Of a stretch of DNA of 33,347 bases, positions 7,044 through 12,778 are shown piece by piece. Below the pieces are notes generated by a model. The model saw only the letters and a list, made by a program, of their open reading frames with translations, was not told the origin of the DNA and did no database searches. The stretch lies in IMG/VR virus record IMGVR_UViG_3300033183_000108, positions 1 to 33,347 of that record; one strand, 5' to 3'. A program made the position numbers and the translations under genes. Each line of letters opens with the position of its first letter. The first letter of the stretch is position 1. This stretch comes from a virus.

Positions 7044-7273
7044 TATTCCGGCCTGCTAAATGCCGGGATATCGGCAAGGGTTTTAACAGAGTTCTTCATG
7101 GCAAAGGTATCAAACCCAGCCGCCCGCATCAGTTCCTGCAAGGCATGAGCATGACTGGCAACGCCTTGGACTGACCGCATGATATTTTCAAGGTCACGGG
7201 TCGGGATAACCGCAAATTCCTCTGCGTTATCTTCGGTGATAGTAAACATCATATTTTTTTTATTATTTAGCAT
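7043..7273 (-). CDS. Small hypothetical protein
   Basis: A 76-aa protein, MLNNKKNMMFTITEDNAEEF... ending ADIPAFSRPE. I chose the ATG at 7273 because a strong GGAAGGG lies 8 nt upstream. A TTG at 7291 is also in frame but has no such site. No motif is recognised. The sequence is mixed alpha/beta and soluble. It is the last clear gene of the leftward accessory group before the terminator at 6945-6973. Confidence 0.6.
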   Translation of the reverse strand: MLNNKKNMMFTITEDNAEEFAVIPTRDLENIMRSVQGVASHAHALQELMRAAGFDTFAMKNSVKTLADIPAFSRPE

Positions 7274-7287
7274 GGTTTCGCCCTTCC

Positions 7288-7482
7288 TCAATCTAGCGAT
7301 ATTTCAATTTTAACCCGGTTGTTTATCAGGTCGGCTAGCCTTTCATTTATTAGCCCGTCTACATGGTCGGTTATTTGCTCTTCTAGTTCGGAGCGGGTAA
7401 CCAGTTCTTCCTCGCGGTTAACTTGGCGGATAATCCCCGCCAAGCTATCTACAAGGTTTTCTGCATCGGTTCTGCGATACAT
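7288..7482 (-). CDS. Small acidic helical hypothetical protein
   Basis: A 64-aa protein (MYRRTDAENLVDSLAGIIRQ... ending VKIEISLD). It is almost wholly helical by composition, with many Glu/Asp and Arg in heptad-like spacing, so it could form a coiled coil or dimer. A GGGG run lies just upstream of the ATG. It sits between the winged-helix gene and the 76-aa gene and is probably co-transcribed with both. No family recognised. Confidence 0.55.
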   Translation of the reverse strand: MYRRTDAENLVDSLAGIIRQVNREEELVTRSELEEQITDHVDGLINERLADLINNRVKIEISLD

Positions 7483-7494
7483 AGCCAGCCCCCC

Positions 7495-7884
7495 TTACTT
7501 AGCCAGCCGATACTTAGGCGCACCGCGTTCACGGTAACATCGGATGTTATAACCCTTACCCCGCAACATATAGACATGATTATAGAAGCTAGCCGGGGTA
7601 ATTCCGGTTTCTTGAACAATGGTCTTTTTAGTAATGGGATAGGGACGGGACAAGGCCGCCAAAACTGCCGCCTGTTTAGTTGCCGGGCTGGCTGGCTGGT
7701 TATTCAAGGCCAGTTCTTCCCGGCTAAGTTTGTTCGGGATAATCCGGACGGTTGCCCCCTGCAAGTTCGCCGGGGTGGTTTGTTCCAGTTCGCAAAGCAA
7801 TTCAAACGCCTTTTGGACATGGTCTGCCGCCTGATTACTGGAGCGGATAGCAAGGTTTAACTGGTTTTTAATTTGGTTTAACAT
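7495..7884 (-). CDS. Winged-helix DNA-binding protein, putative regulator
   Basis: A 129-aa protein starting at the ATG at 7884 (MLNQIKNQ), which has GAAGGG about 9 nt upstream. The N-terminal ~40 residues are helical (NLAIRSSNQAADHVQKAFEL). Residues ~72-129 look like a winged helix-turn-helix: KQAAVLAALSRPYPITKKTI, then VQETGITPASFYNHVYMLRG and a beta-wing ending APKYRLAK. This is the layout of small phage or plasmid transcription regulators. Target sites are unknown. The TGACAAAT repeats nearby are candidates, by inference only. The 100 bp upstream are AT-rich and may hold its promoter. Confidence 0.7.
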   Translation of the reverse strand: MLNQIKNQLNLAIRSSNQAADHVQKAFELLCELEQTTPANLQGATVRIIPNKLSREELALNNQPASPATKQAAVLAALSRPYPITKKTIVQETGITPASFYNHVYMLRGKGYNIRCYRERGAPKYRLAK

Positions 7885-7986
7885 CGCATTATTTCCCTTC
7901 TGTTTAGTTAGCGATAAATACAGCATATATTATCAGACACAATAAAACAACAGTTATTGTTCGATAGATTACATATAAGGCTTCCA

Positions 7987-8964
7987 TTAAGCGGCAACCC
8001 TTTCCAGTTCCTGCCAGCCTTCACTGGTTAGCACATCCCGCACCCGGTCATTGCGCTTGCGGGTCACGTCGTGGGATTTCTGCGTCTTTTTAGCCCGGGG
8101 CGTTTCAAGGGTATGGGTTGCCCAGTGGGTAAGCGCATTGTAACCCGCCCAAAGGGTCTCGCCCAGTTCTTCGGTCTCTTCCCGATACTGGTACAGCAGA
8201 TAATCTAGCAGATTTTTATTGATTGGCTCGGCATCGTCTTTATCGCTTGGCCTTGCCGGACGCTGGCAGATAGTGCCTTCAAGGATATCCCGGAATTGCC
8301 GTTCGGTTAACCCAGTTGCCGCCCAGCTATCCATCAATTCGCGCTGGTTTGTAAACATATCCAGAGACAGCATCGCCTTACCTGTTAAGGCCGTTGTATC
8401 TAGATTGCGGGTATGTTTCTTTTTCTGGTGATATGCCTTCTGCCCCCCAAAAACTAAGGTATTGCGGCAGAGGTCACGATAAGCCCCGCTGAATACCTGA
8501 AAAGACCATGACATATCGATAGAGTTGAAAACATCCAAACGCGGAACAACGCTATCAGAACCCGCCCGGCTCTTCACGTCTGCTTTTCTATCCGGAAAAT
8601 AGATTGTTCGGTGGGCTTTCTTCCCCGCCTCGAATAGCCTATCGACTATCTCGACACGTTCCCCGGCAAGCTGACTATCGGCAAGCTGGCGGGATTGCGC
8701 GGCCAGCATATCTTGATGAGGGACAAGCTGGTATGATTTAGCGATAGGCCGCATATCAACAAGCTGACCAGTTGCGCGGTTAAAGATAGCATCATAGCCG
8801 TTCATCGCTTTGGGTAGGCCGTCAATATCGGCAAGGGTCGGGACACGTTCGAAAACAGCCCTATCAGTGAACAAAGATAAATCGTTCGGGTCGGTATGTT
8901 TGTATTCCAGCCCGTCCCTGATTTCGGTGACTGGCTGGTTTGTTACAGTTAAATCTAGTGGCAT
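7987..8964 (-). CDS. DUF932 family phage/plasmid protein
   Basis: A 325-aa protein starting at 8964 (MPLDLTVTNQPV) with AAGGGG 8 nt upstream. The frame is open further but without a ribosome site. Family features are an N-terminal AIFNRATGQLVDMRPIAKSY region, a central DVFNSIDMSWSFQVFSGAYR followed by DLCRNTLVFGG, and a C-terminal basic segment (TPRAKKTQKSHDVTRKRNDR). DUF932 proteins are common on phages and plasmids. As far as I know no biochemical activity is established, although DNA metabolism or protection roles are often proposed. It is preceded by a terminator and a weak promoter, so it seems to be its own transcription unit. Confidence 0.85.
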   Translation of the reverse strand: MPLDLTVTNQPVTEIRDGLEYKHTDPNDLSLFTDRAVFERVPTLADIDGLPKAMNGYDAIFNRATGQLVDMRPIAKSYQLVPHQDMLAAQSRQLADSQLAGERVEIVDRLFEAGKKAHRTIYFPDRKADVKSRAGSDSVVPRLDVFNSIDMSWSFQVFSGAYRDLCRNTLVFGGQKAYHQKKKHTRNLDTTALTGKAMLSLDMFTNQRELMDSWAATGLTERQFRDILEGTICQRPARPSDKDDAEPINKNLLDYLLYQYREETEELGETLWAGYNALTHWATHTLETPRAKKTQKSHDVTRKRNDRVRDVLTSEGWQELERVAA

Positions 8965-9014
8965 AATAAAGCCCCTTCCATTTGGTTGATTGATACGGGT
9001 CACCCCGCCCTTGA

Positions 9015-9045
9015 ATCTTAACCCATATTTTATGCAGATTGTCAA
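9015..9045 (-). promoter_or_regulatory. Possible promoter for the DUF932 gene
   Basis: On the minus strand a perfect TTGACA (9040-9045) follows directly on the T-run of the upstream terminator. The best -10 is TAAGAT (9015-9020) with a long 19-bp spacer. The position is attractive, just after a terminator and ~50 nt before the start, but the -10 is weak. Confidence 0.4.
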
Positions 9046-9080
9046 ATAAAAAATGGGGACGCTGCCGAAACAACGCCCCC
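9046..9080 (-). terminator. Intrinsic terminator between Gp88 and DUF932 genes
   Basis: On the minus strand a 10-bp stem, GGGGGCGTTG / CAGCGTCCCC with two G-U pairs and a TTTCGG loop, is followed by ATTTTTTATT. It would end leftward transcription coming from the early gene cluster, separating that cluster from the DUF932 unit. Confidence 0.85.
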
Positions 9081-9178
9081 AGCAACCCCGCCCCCAAATC
9101 TCGCGGATTGCTCGATATATCCAGACCAGCAACGGGCAAAGGAAACGAAACCCCGCGCTTGTGATATATCCCCAATTC

Positions 9179-9224
9179 TTTAGCGTGGCCTATTTGTCAT
9201 GGTTTAGCGTGGCCTATTTGTCAT
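9179..9224. repeat. Tandem 22-bp repeat after the Gp88 gene
   Basis: Two identical copies of a 22-mer (9179-9200, 9203-9224), sequence on + TTTAGCGTGGCCTATTTGTC plus AT, repeat with a 24-bp period. On the minus strand each copy reads ATGACAAATAGGCCACGCTAA, a 6-codon mini-ORF (MTNRPR, stop). The first ATG overlaps the Gp88 stop (TGATG). Related copies lie at 10091-10155. The unit length is iteron- or operator-like. Confidence 0.85.
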
Positions 9225-9910
9225 CAGTGGGTCAAAAAGATTACTTGCTGTTCCGGTTGATGCCAGCATAGCGCACAATTAGCGCAATTGCTAGCCGCCC
9301 CAGTTTGTTCTGGACAAACAAACGACTGGCCTTTGATTGGCTCGGCACGTTCGCGGGACATAGCCGCAAGCTGGATATCTGCCGCATCAGAAAAACGGAC
9401 AGACCAGCGCATACCAAACCGCTCACGATTAAATAAAAGAGCCTTGCCGATATCGCTGGCTGGTTTTCTGCCAGTATAGCCCCAGACCGCCAGATTGTCA
9501 TACAGGGTCATCAGTTTATGCCATAGCCGGACATATTGCACCGAATAGAAATCACCCAGAACATGAAGCCGGATTATAACGCCTTTATAAGTGGCGCAAA
9601 GTTCGCGCACCTCTTTTTCTAGTTTGTTTTCCAGTTCCGCGCCATGCTGGAAACGGTGGGCAAAGGCCATATTATTACCATAGCAATCATCCCAATGATA
9701 GCAATCGCGGGGACAGGTCGCCCGCTCTTCTAGCGTCAAGGTAAAGATAACATATCCGGCAAACTTGCCCTTTTTAACTACGGGCAATTTTCCCTTGTCG
9801 GCTATCTTGGCATTTTTAGACTGCTTTAATACGTTTACGCTATCTTGAACAACACGCCTAGCCTTTGGGTACATGGTAACGGCTGGCTTATTTATATCTG
9901 CTTTTTTCAT
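9224..9910 (-). CDS. Gp88-family cysteine-rich protein
   Basis: A 228-aa protein starting at 9910 (MKKADINKPAVTMYPKARRV), with AGGA upstream. It matches the phage gene product 88 family as I remember it: TLEERATCPRDCYHWDDCYG with C66, C70 and C76, a central VIIRLHVLGDFYSVQYVRLW region, AVWGYTGR, and a C-terminal cysteine cluster (C-x10-C-x2-C-x2-C). The Cys/His arrangement suggests a metal or Fe-S site. The family's activity is not known to me. It lies between two TGACAAAT repeat clusters, which suggests it may have entered as a block. Confidence 0.8.
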   Translation of the reverse strand: MKKADINKPAVTMYPKARRVVQDSVNVLKQSKNAKIADKGKLPVVKKGKFAGYVIFTLTLEERATCPRDCYHWDDCYGNNMAFAHRFQHGAELENKLEKEVRELCATYKGVIIRLHVLGDFYSVQYVRLWHKLMTLYDNLAVWGYTGRKPASDIGKALLFNRERFGMRWSVRFSDAADIQLAAMSRERAEPIKGQSFVCPEQTGAASNCANCALCWHQPEQQVIFLTH

Positions 9911-9967
9911 CGGTTGCGTTTCCTTTTCTGTTGATAAGATAACGCCTACCAAATAAACGCCAGATTG

Positions 9968-10147
9968 TCAAGGCCGTTTTATTTGCTCTTTATCCATATA
10001 GCACCCGGCACAGTAAACCCCCCAGCTATCCCAAACATCCGCCCTAGCCCCGCAATCGCAAAAATACTCAGGTACGTTCCCGGGGTGATGGCGTGGCGGA
10101 TTTGTCACATTTAGCGTGGGGGATTTGTCAGGTTGGTTGTTTGTCAT
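9968..10147 (-). CDS. 59-aa zinc-ribbon protein
   Basis: A small gene beginning MTNNQPDKSPTLNVTNPPRH and ending MDKEQIKRP. The ATG at 10147 overlaps the stop of the preceding gene (ATGA), a classic coupled start. C30-D-C32-G and C46-A-G-C49 make a plausible zinc knuckle, with aromatic residues between (DVWDSWGVY). The N-terminal 25 residues are Pro/Asn-rich and encoded by the TGACAAAT repeat DNA. Probably a small protein- or nucleic-acid-binding factor of the early cluster. No family name recognised. Confidence 0.65.
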   Translation of the reverse strand: MTNNQPDKSPTLNVTNPPRHHPGNVPEYFCDCGARADVWDSWGVYCAGCYMDKEQIKRP

Positions 10148-10155
10148 TTGTCAGC
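10091..10155. repeat. TGACAAAT repeat cluster before the Gp88 gene
   Basis: Degenerate copies of the 9179-9224 unit: GCGTGGCGGATTTGTCA (10091-10107), TTTAGCGTGGGGGATTTGTC plus A (10110-10130), and TTGTCATTTGTCA near 10143-10153. They cover the N-terminal codons of the 59-aa zinc-ribbon gene. The 13-mer TTGTCATTTGTCA recurs at ~6806-6818. Confidence 0.6.
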
Positions 10156-10365
10156 TATCTCTGCTTCCACCGAAAAGACATCATGCCCAGACCGTCTATA
10201 TGCTTTTGTCTTGTTAAGTGTACGGTTTGTCGCAAGTTGCAAGGCTTCTTCTTTGTCGATAGCCCGTACCCTGATTGTTTTGTCTAGCGTTACAGAAATT
10301 GTCACGTTGAACAGTTCTGTTTTGTGTGTGCTATATTCAGTGATGGTTGGATAAGCGTTTATCAT
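10144..10365 (-). CDS. Small hypothetical protein of the early cluster
   Basis: A 73-aa protein (MINAYPTITEYSTHKTELFN... ending VFSVEAEIADK). A beta-strand pattern (NVTISVTLDKTIRVRAIDKE) followed by a helix (EEALQLATNRTL) resembles small phage proteins that carry a sequence-tolerant beta-alpha fold. ATGA overlaps couple it to the genes on both sides. No specific family or function recognised. Confidence 0.65.
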   Translation of the reverse strand: MINAYPTITEYSTHKTELFNVTISVTLDKTIRVRAIDKEEALQLATNRTLNKTKAYRRSGHDVFSVEAEIADK

Positions 10366-10637
10366 TTGTCATCGCTCATGTTAAACTGCGTGTGTACGGA
10401 CTGCACCGCTTCTTCTAGTTCGTTGAACAGGTCGCAATAGATGTACCGTACCCCGCCACCATGCAGGGCTTCGTTTGTTATTTCCTTTGACAGCTTATAC
10501 ATGGTATGTACGGCAAGTATCTGTTGCGGGGATAGCTTGTCGATAACTTCTTGTCTCTTCTTGCGTTCTTTTTCCTGTTCTCTTGCCCAGTGACGGATGC
10601 GCTGGTCTACTGTCATATCTTTAAGTTGCTTTGCCAT
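10362..10637 (-). CDS. Helical hypothetical protein of the early cluster
   Basis: A 91-aa, mostly helical protein (MAKQLKDMTVDQRIRHWARE... ending FNMSDDK), with a strongly basic helix at residues ~20-35 (EQEKERKKRQEVIDKL). The ATG overlaps the previous stop (TAATG) and its own stop overlaps the next start (ATGA). No family recognised. Small, charged, tightly coupled early proteins of this kind often act in host takeover, but nothing here shows a target. Confidence 0.65.
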   Translation of the reverse strand: MAKQLKDMTVDQRIRHWAREQEKERKKRQEVIDKLSPQQILAVHTMYKLSKEITNEALHGGGVRYIYCDLFNELEEAVQSVHTQFNMSDDK

Positions 10638-10810
10638 TAGTGTGACCTCTCAAAAAACATTTCGGTAATTAGTTCGTTTACTGCCGCTTGGGCTTGTTCG
10701 TGGCTAGGTATGTTGCGTAAGCGTAGGGTCGTTAAGAAATCCTCTACAGTTAATTCTAGCACAGTTTCTGCTAGCTGTTCGATAGCCGCCTCGTTCGCGT
10801 GGTTACTCAA
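10637..10810 (-). CDS. 57-aa acidic hypothetical protein with TTG start
   Basis: The frame ends with TAA at 10637-10639, which overlaps the next ATG (TAATG). The best start is TTG at 10810 (MSNHANEAAIEQLAETVLEL...), with GAGAGG just upstream and overlapping the end of the preceding gene by 8 nt. Residues 5-25 form an acidic amphipathic helix and residues ~38-52 another. No ATG is available upstream before the preceding gene. Position and coupling support it; the start codon is inferred. Confidence 0.55.
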   Translation of the reverse strand: MSNHANEAAIEQLAETVLELTVEDFLTTLRLRNIPSHEQAQAAVNELITEMFFERSH

Positions 10811-10964
10811 AATCCTCTCCCACTGTTGCGATAATGTCTTGTTTCATCTGCATAGGGTCATATTCCCCGTTCGCTAATTCGGCTAGGATTTCGTGTATCT
10901 CGCTAGGCAAGGTATCACTGCCCAGCCATAAATAGACCATATCTTCTGTAATCTTTTTAGTCAT
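10803..10964 (-). CDS. 53-aa hypothetical protein of the early cluster
   Basis: MTKKITEDMVYLWLGSDTLP... ending IIATVGEDFE. The ATG at 10964 overlaps the preceding gene by 8 nt and the end overlaps the next TTG start. It is acidic and helical. The segment GEYDPMQMKQDIIATVGEDF looks like a short helical domain. Too short to assign, but the frame is cleanly packed between its neighbours. Confidence 0.6.
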   Translation of the reverse strand: MTKKITEDMVYLWLGSDTLPSEIHEILAELANGEYDPMQMKQDIIATVGEDFE

Positions 10965-11175
10965 AACTTATCGTCTCCAATCCTGTGTAAAACGTACCAG
11001 CCCCAGCATCCACCCGCTCTTGTAAATACCGTAGCCAGATTAGCTGGTTATGCGTGGGCGGTTTGTCATGCTCCCACTCTTGGTCTTCTAACATCATGCG
11101 GTATTCGCGCAGGGCTTGGACGTACGGTATGCCGACTGCCTCGACAAGGGGGCGGTTCTTTATATACATACTCAT
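10957..11175 (-). CDS. Small hypothetical protein of the early cluster
   Basis: A 72-aa protein (MSMYIKNRPLVEAVGIPYVQ... ending GLETISYD). The ATG at 11175 overlaps the previous stop (ATGA). A second ATG two codons in is possible. Trp/Tyr-rich helical middle (HNQLIWLRYLQERVDAG). No family recognised. It overlaps the next gene by 8 nt. Confidence 0.65.
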   Translation of the reverse strand: MSMYIKNRPLVEAVGIPYVQALREYRMMLEDQEWEHDKPPTHNQLIWLRYLQERVDAGAGTFYTGLETISYD

Positions 11176-11429
11176 GCGAATATCACCTCTTCTACTTCAC
11201 CGTTTGCGTCAAGTATCTTGACCCACTCTGTTGTTTCTATCCAAACCTTCGCACCACATGATAGCGGCTTGTCTGGCGAATAGACCAAACGTCCTACCAT
11301 AAATTCTGCGCCATGTCCAGTATAATTTTTGCCGCCACACTTTACAGACACAATCGGCTTGGCATCACCAGTCTTGCTGTTGTGCCGGATGTTGTGCTGA
11401 TTAACGTGTATTCTTTTAATCTTTCCCAT
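11172..11429 (-). CDS. Conserved phage hypothetical protein (KRIHVNQHNIRHN type)
   Basis: An 85-aa protein. The ATG at 11429 overlaps the preceding TAA (TAATG) and has a CGGAG site upstream, so I prefer it to the in-frame ATG at 11447. The segments GKIKRIHVNQHNIRHNSKTG and VYSPDKPLSCGAKVWIET look like a small beta-rich protein that I recall as widespread in marine phages and some bacteria, without known function. CGGK and LSCGA each hold one cysteine. The gene is coupled on both sides in the early cluster. Confidence 0.7.
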   Translation of the reverse strand: MGKIKRIHVNQHNIRHNSKTGDAKPIVSVKCGGKNYTGHGAEFMVGRLVYSPDKPLSCGAKVWIETTEWVKILDANGEVEEVIFA

Positions 11430-11713
11430 TACCAAAGTCTCCGCCATTCGTCTGTCTTGGTGTGCGCCACACTTTCTTCATCACGCCATATCTCGTAGGC
11501 AGTGCAGTGCCACTTGTCCTCTTCTTCGCTGTACCAGAAGTTCAGGTCGTAATCAGCGTACTCACAATGTTTACCAGCAAACAAGGGCACATCATTTATC
11601 TGTTGCCAGTCCTCGTCTGTTGCACCGCCCTCTAGAACATCATAAAGTATCATGTATGATTGCGATAGCAGATAGCCATGTGCAAATTCTGGTATGTGTA
11701 ATGTGTCAGTCAT
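11429..11713 (-). CDS. Acidic hypothetical protein of the early cluster
   Basis: A 94-aa protein (MTDTLHIPEFAHGYLLSQSY... ending TDEWRRLW), rich in Trp, Tyr, Asp and Glu, with net negative charge. Overlaps both neighbours (8 nt upstream; TAATG downstream). Such small acidic phage proteins are often inhibitors or DNA mimics. That is only a suggestion from composition; no motif was seen. Confidence 0.65.
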   Translation of the reverse strand: MTDTLHIPEFAHGYLLSQSYMILYDVLEGGATDEDWQQINDVPLFAGKHCEYADYDLNFWYSEEEDKWHCTAYEIWRDEESVAHTKTDEWRRLW

Positions 11714-11942
11714 AGTCTAATTCCTCTGCTTCTAGCCAACACCCGCTACCCTCGCCATAATTATCATCGAAGTATGCACCATGTTCCTTTGCGGCATCTT
11801 GTAATTCCTCGTAAGAATCATAGTAACCTAGCACCTCTACCACAATGTCTTCTGGTTCGCCATCTGGTGAATTGTAGTATGCCTTGGATAATCCCGCTGG
11901 TGACATATCCCCCATCGTCATTACTCTAGCTATATACCGCAT
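11706..11942 (-). CDS. Acidic hypothetical protein, first gene of the coupled early cluster
   Basis: A 78-aa protein (MRYIARVMTMGDMSPAGLSK... ending WLEAEELDYD), with a beta-rich start and an acidic tail. It has the best ribosome site of the cluster (AAGGAG, 8-9 nt upstream) and lies ~30 nt below the TTGACA-N17-TATAGG promoter. It therefore leads the chain of overlapping genes 11942-9968. Net charge is strongly negative, so a DNA-mimic or inhibitor role is possible but unproven. Confidence 0.7.
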   Translation of the reverse strand: MRYIARVMTMGDMSPAGLSKAYYNSPDGEPEDIVVEVLGYYDSYEELQDAAKEHGAYFDDNYGEGSGCWLEAEELDYD

Positions 11943-11967
11943 CTGTTAATCTCCTTATCTGTCTGCA

Positions 11968-12005
11968 GTTTCATTACCTATACATGAAACTATCGAACGT
12001 GTCAA
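11968..12005 (-). promoter_or_regulatory. Promoter with operator for the coupled early cluster
   Basis: On the minus strand TTGACA (12000-12005), 17 bp and TATAGG (11977-11982). An inverted repeat GTTTCAT (11968-11974) / ATGAAAC (11984-11990) brackets the -10 box, an ideal place for a repressor. The ribbon-helix-helix protein encoded just upstream (12298-12513) is a natural candidate, by inference. Confidence 0.7.
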
Positions 12006-12008
12006 GCA

Positions 12009-12043
12009 CAAAAAGAAATGGGGCTATCCCGAAAGATAACCCC
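12009..12043 (-). terminator. Intrinsic terminator after the RHH gene group
   Basis: On the minus strand a 9-bp stem GGGGTTATC / GATAGCCCC (one U-G pair) with a TTTCGG loop is followed by ATTTCTTTTT. It separates the first early unit (12637-12075) from the second, promoter-equipped unit (11942 leftward). Confidence 0.75.
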
Positions 12044-12074
12044 GCTCCCAACCAACAGAAAGGACACCCTATGT

Positions 12075-12323
12075 CTATGCAACCTCATAGGGCGTACCTA
12101 GTCTTAACACAGAACCAGCGTTAGTGTCAAGCCATTTGTCACATTCTTTTTTACTTTTTCCAACAAACACCGTTATCCACCTTGTCAGGTCGACAGCCTC
12201 GCCCTTCCTAACAAGTTCGCGGCTTGTCTCGTTTAGCCTGACTAAACTAGCTGGCGTAACTACTTGCCACGCCCCGTCAAACTCGCGTTCGATTACTTCA
12301 GCCTTCAGTTCCCGTCTTTTCAT
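12075..12323 (-). CDS. Small basic hypothetical protein next to RHH regulator
   Basis: An 82-aa protein (MKRRELKAEVIEREFDGAWQ... ending LRLGTPYEVA). I chose the ATG at 12323, with AGGA 8 nt upstream. A TTG at 12341 is also in frame. Sheet-and-helix pattern with WITVFVGKSKKECDKWLD. It overlaps the end of the RHH gene by 26 nt. An antidote or partner for the regulator is conceivable, but no toxin-antitoxin family is recognised. Confidence 0.55.
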   Translation of the reverse strand: MKRRELKAEVIEREFDGAWQVVTPASLVRLNETSRELVRKGEAVDLTRWITVFVGKSKKECDKWLDTNAGSVLRLGTPYEVA

Positions 12324-12513
12324 CTTCCGATTCCTGTTCAATTACATGGATATACAAATCGATTGCTTCCCGTATTAGGTCAGCAACACTGACTTGTTCT
12401 AATTCTGTTTTTTGTCTCTCAGACGATATGCTAGCCAGTTTGTCATACTGACCCACTGTCATCAGTAGATTGTACGTCTTTGTCTTCTCTTCTATCTTCA
12501 GTGGTCTCGCCAT
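12298..12513 (-). CDS. Ribbon-helix-helix transcription regulator
   Basis: A 71-aa protein starting at 12513 (MARPLKIEEKTKTYNLLMTV) with GGAG 6-7 nt upstream. The pattern of one beta strand (KTYNLLMTV) followed by two helices, with VSVADLIREAIDLYIHVIEQ as the second, is typical of Arc/MetJ-like dimers that insert the ribbon in the major groove. The tail is acidic. It lies in the first early operon, near two palindromic promoter regions (ATGTTGACAACAT at 12741-12753 and the inverted repeat at 11968-11990), which makes autoregulation likely. Confidence 0.7.
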   Translation of the reverse strand: MARPLKIEEKTKTYNLLMTVGQYDKLASISSERQKTELEQVSVADLIREAIDLYIHVIEQESEDEKTGTEG

Positions 12514-12637
12514 TGTCTCCATCCATCCACTCAGCAACCCAGTCATAGGTTTCGTCTACGCCTCGTTTGTTAGGCACAACTCTTGTCCTATAAGTAGGGT
12601 TACGTATTTGTTTAGCTATAGGGTTTCTTTTTTTCAT
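12443..12637 (-). CDS. Small basic conserved phage protein (MKKRNPIAK type)
   Basis: A 64-aa protein starting at 12637. The N-terminal MKKRNPIAKQIRNPTYRTRV is the signature of a small basic protein I recall from many marine phages, usually about 45 residues long. Here an extra acidic tail follows (EWMDGDNGETTEDRREDK...). No Shine-Dalgarno is visible, as the leader is almost pure A/T. It is the first gene of the leftward early unit, ~57 nt below its promoter. Function unknown. Confidence 0.65.
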   Translation of the reverse strand: MKKRNPIAKQIRNPTYRTRVVPNKRGVDETYDWVAEWMDGDNGETTEDRREDKDVQSTDDSGSV

Positions 12638-12700
12638 AACATAATATAACAATTATTATAATAAGTAATATAACAGGGTTTCCTTACAGGGTATACCTAC

Positions 12701-12729
12701 CTAATAGCACGGATGGATTAGCTGGTCAA
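12701..12729 (-). promoter_or_regulatory. Leftward early promoter
   Basis: On the minus strand TTGACC (12724-12729), 17 bp and TATTAG (12701-12706), with a predicted start near 12694. GTCAAC of its -35 and GTTGAC of the rightward -35 form a 6-bp inverted repeat 12 bp apart, so the two promoters face away from a common centre. Confidence 0.6.
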
Positions 12730-12740
12730 CAAAAAAAATC

Positions 12741-12772
12741 ATGTTGACAACATTTTTAGTTTGTCGTATAGA
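12741..12772 (+). promoter_or_regulatory. Rightward early promoter of the replication genes
   Basis: TTGACA (12744-12749), 17 bp and TATAGA (12767-12772). The -35 is inside a 13-bp perfect palindrome ATGTTGACAACAT (12741-12753), a good operator. The predicted first transcribed base (12779) is the A of the primase ATG, so this would give a leaderless mRNA. Confidence 0.7.
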
Positions 12773-12778
12773 TTTGTC

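Noticed and set aside
8964-9132. Longer start for the DUF932 protein
   Set aside because: The extra 56 residues run through an intrinsic terminator and promoter and lack a ribosome site; the ATG at 8964 has AAGGGG.
9179-10130. CRISPR array
   Set aside because: Copies are tandem with 1-2 bp between units, not separated by unique spacers of regular length.
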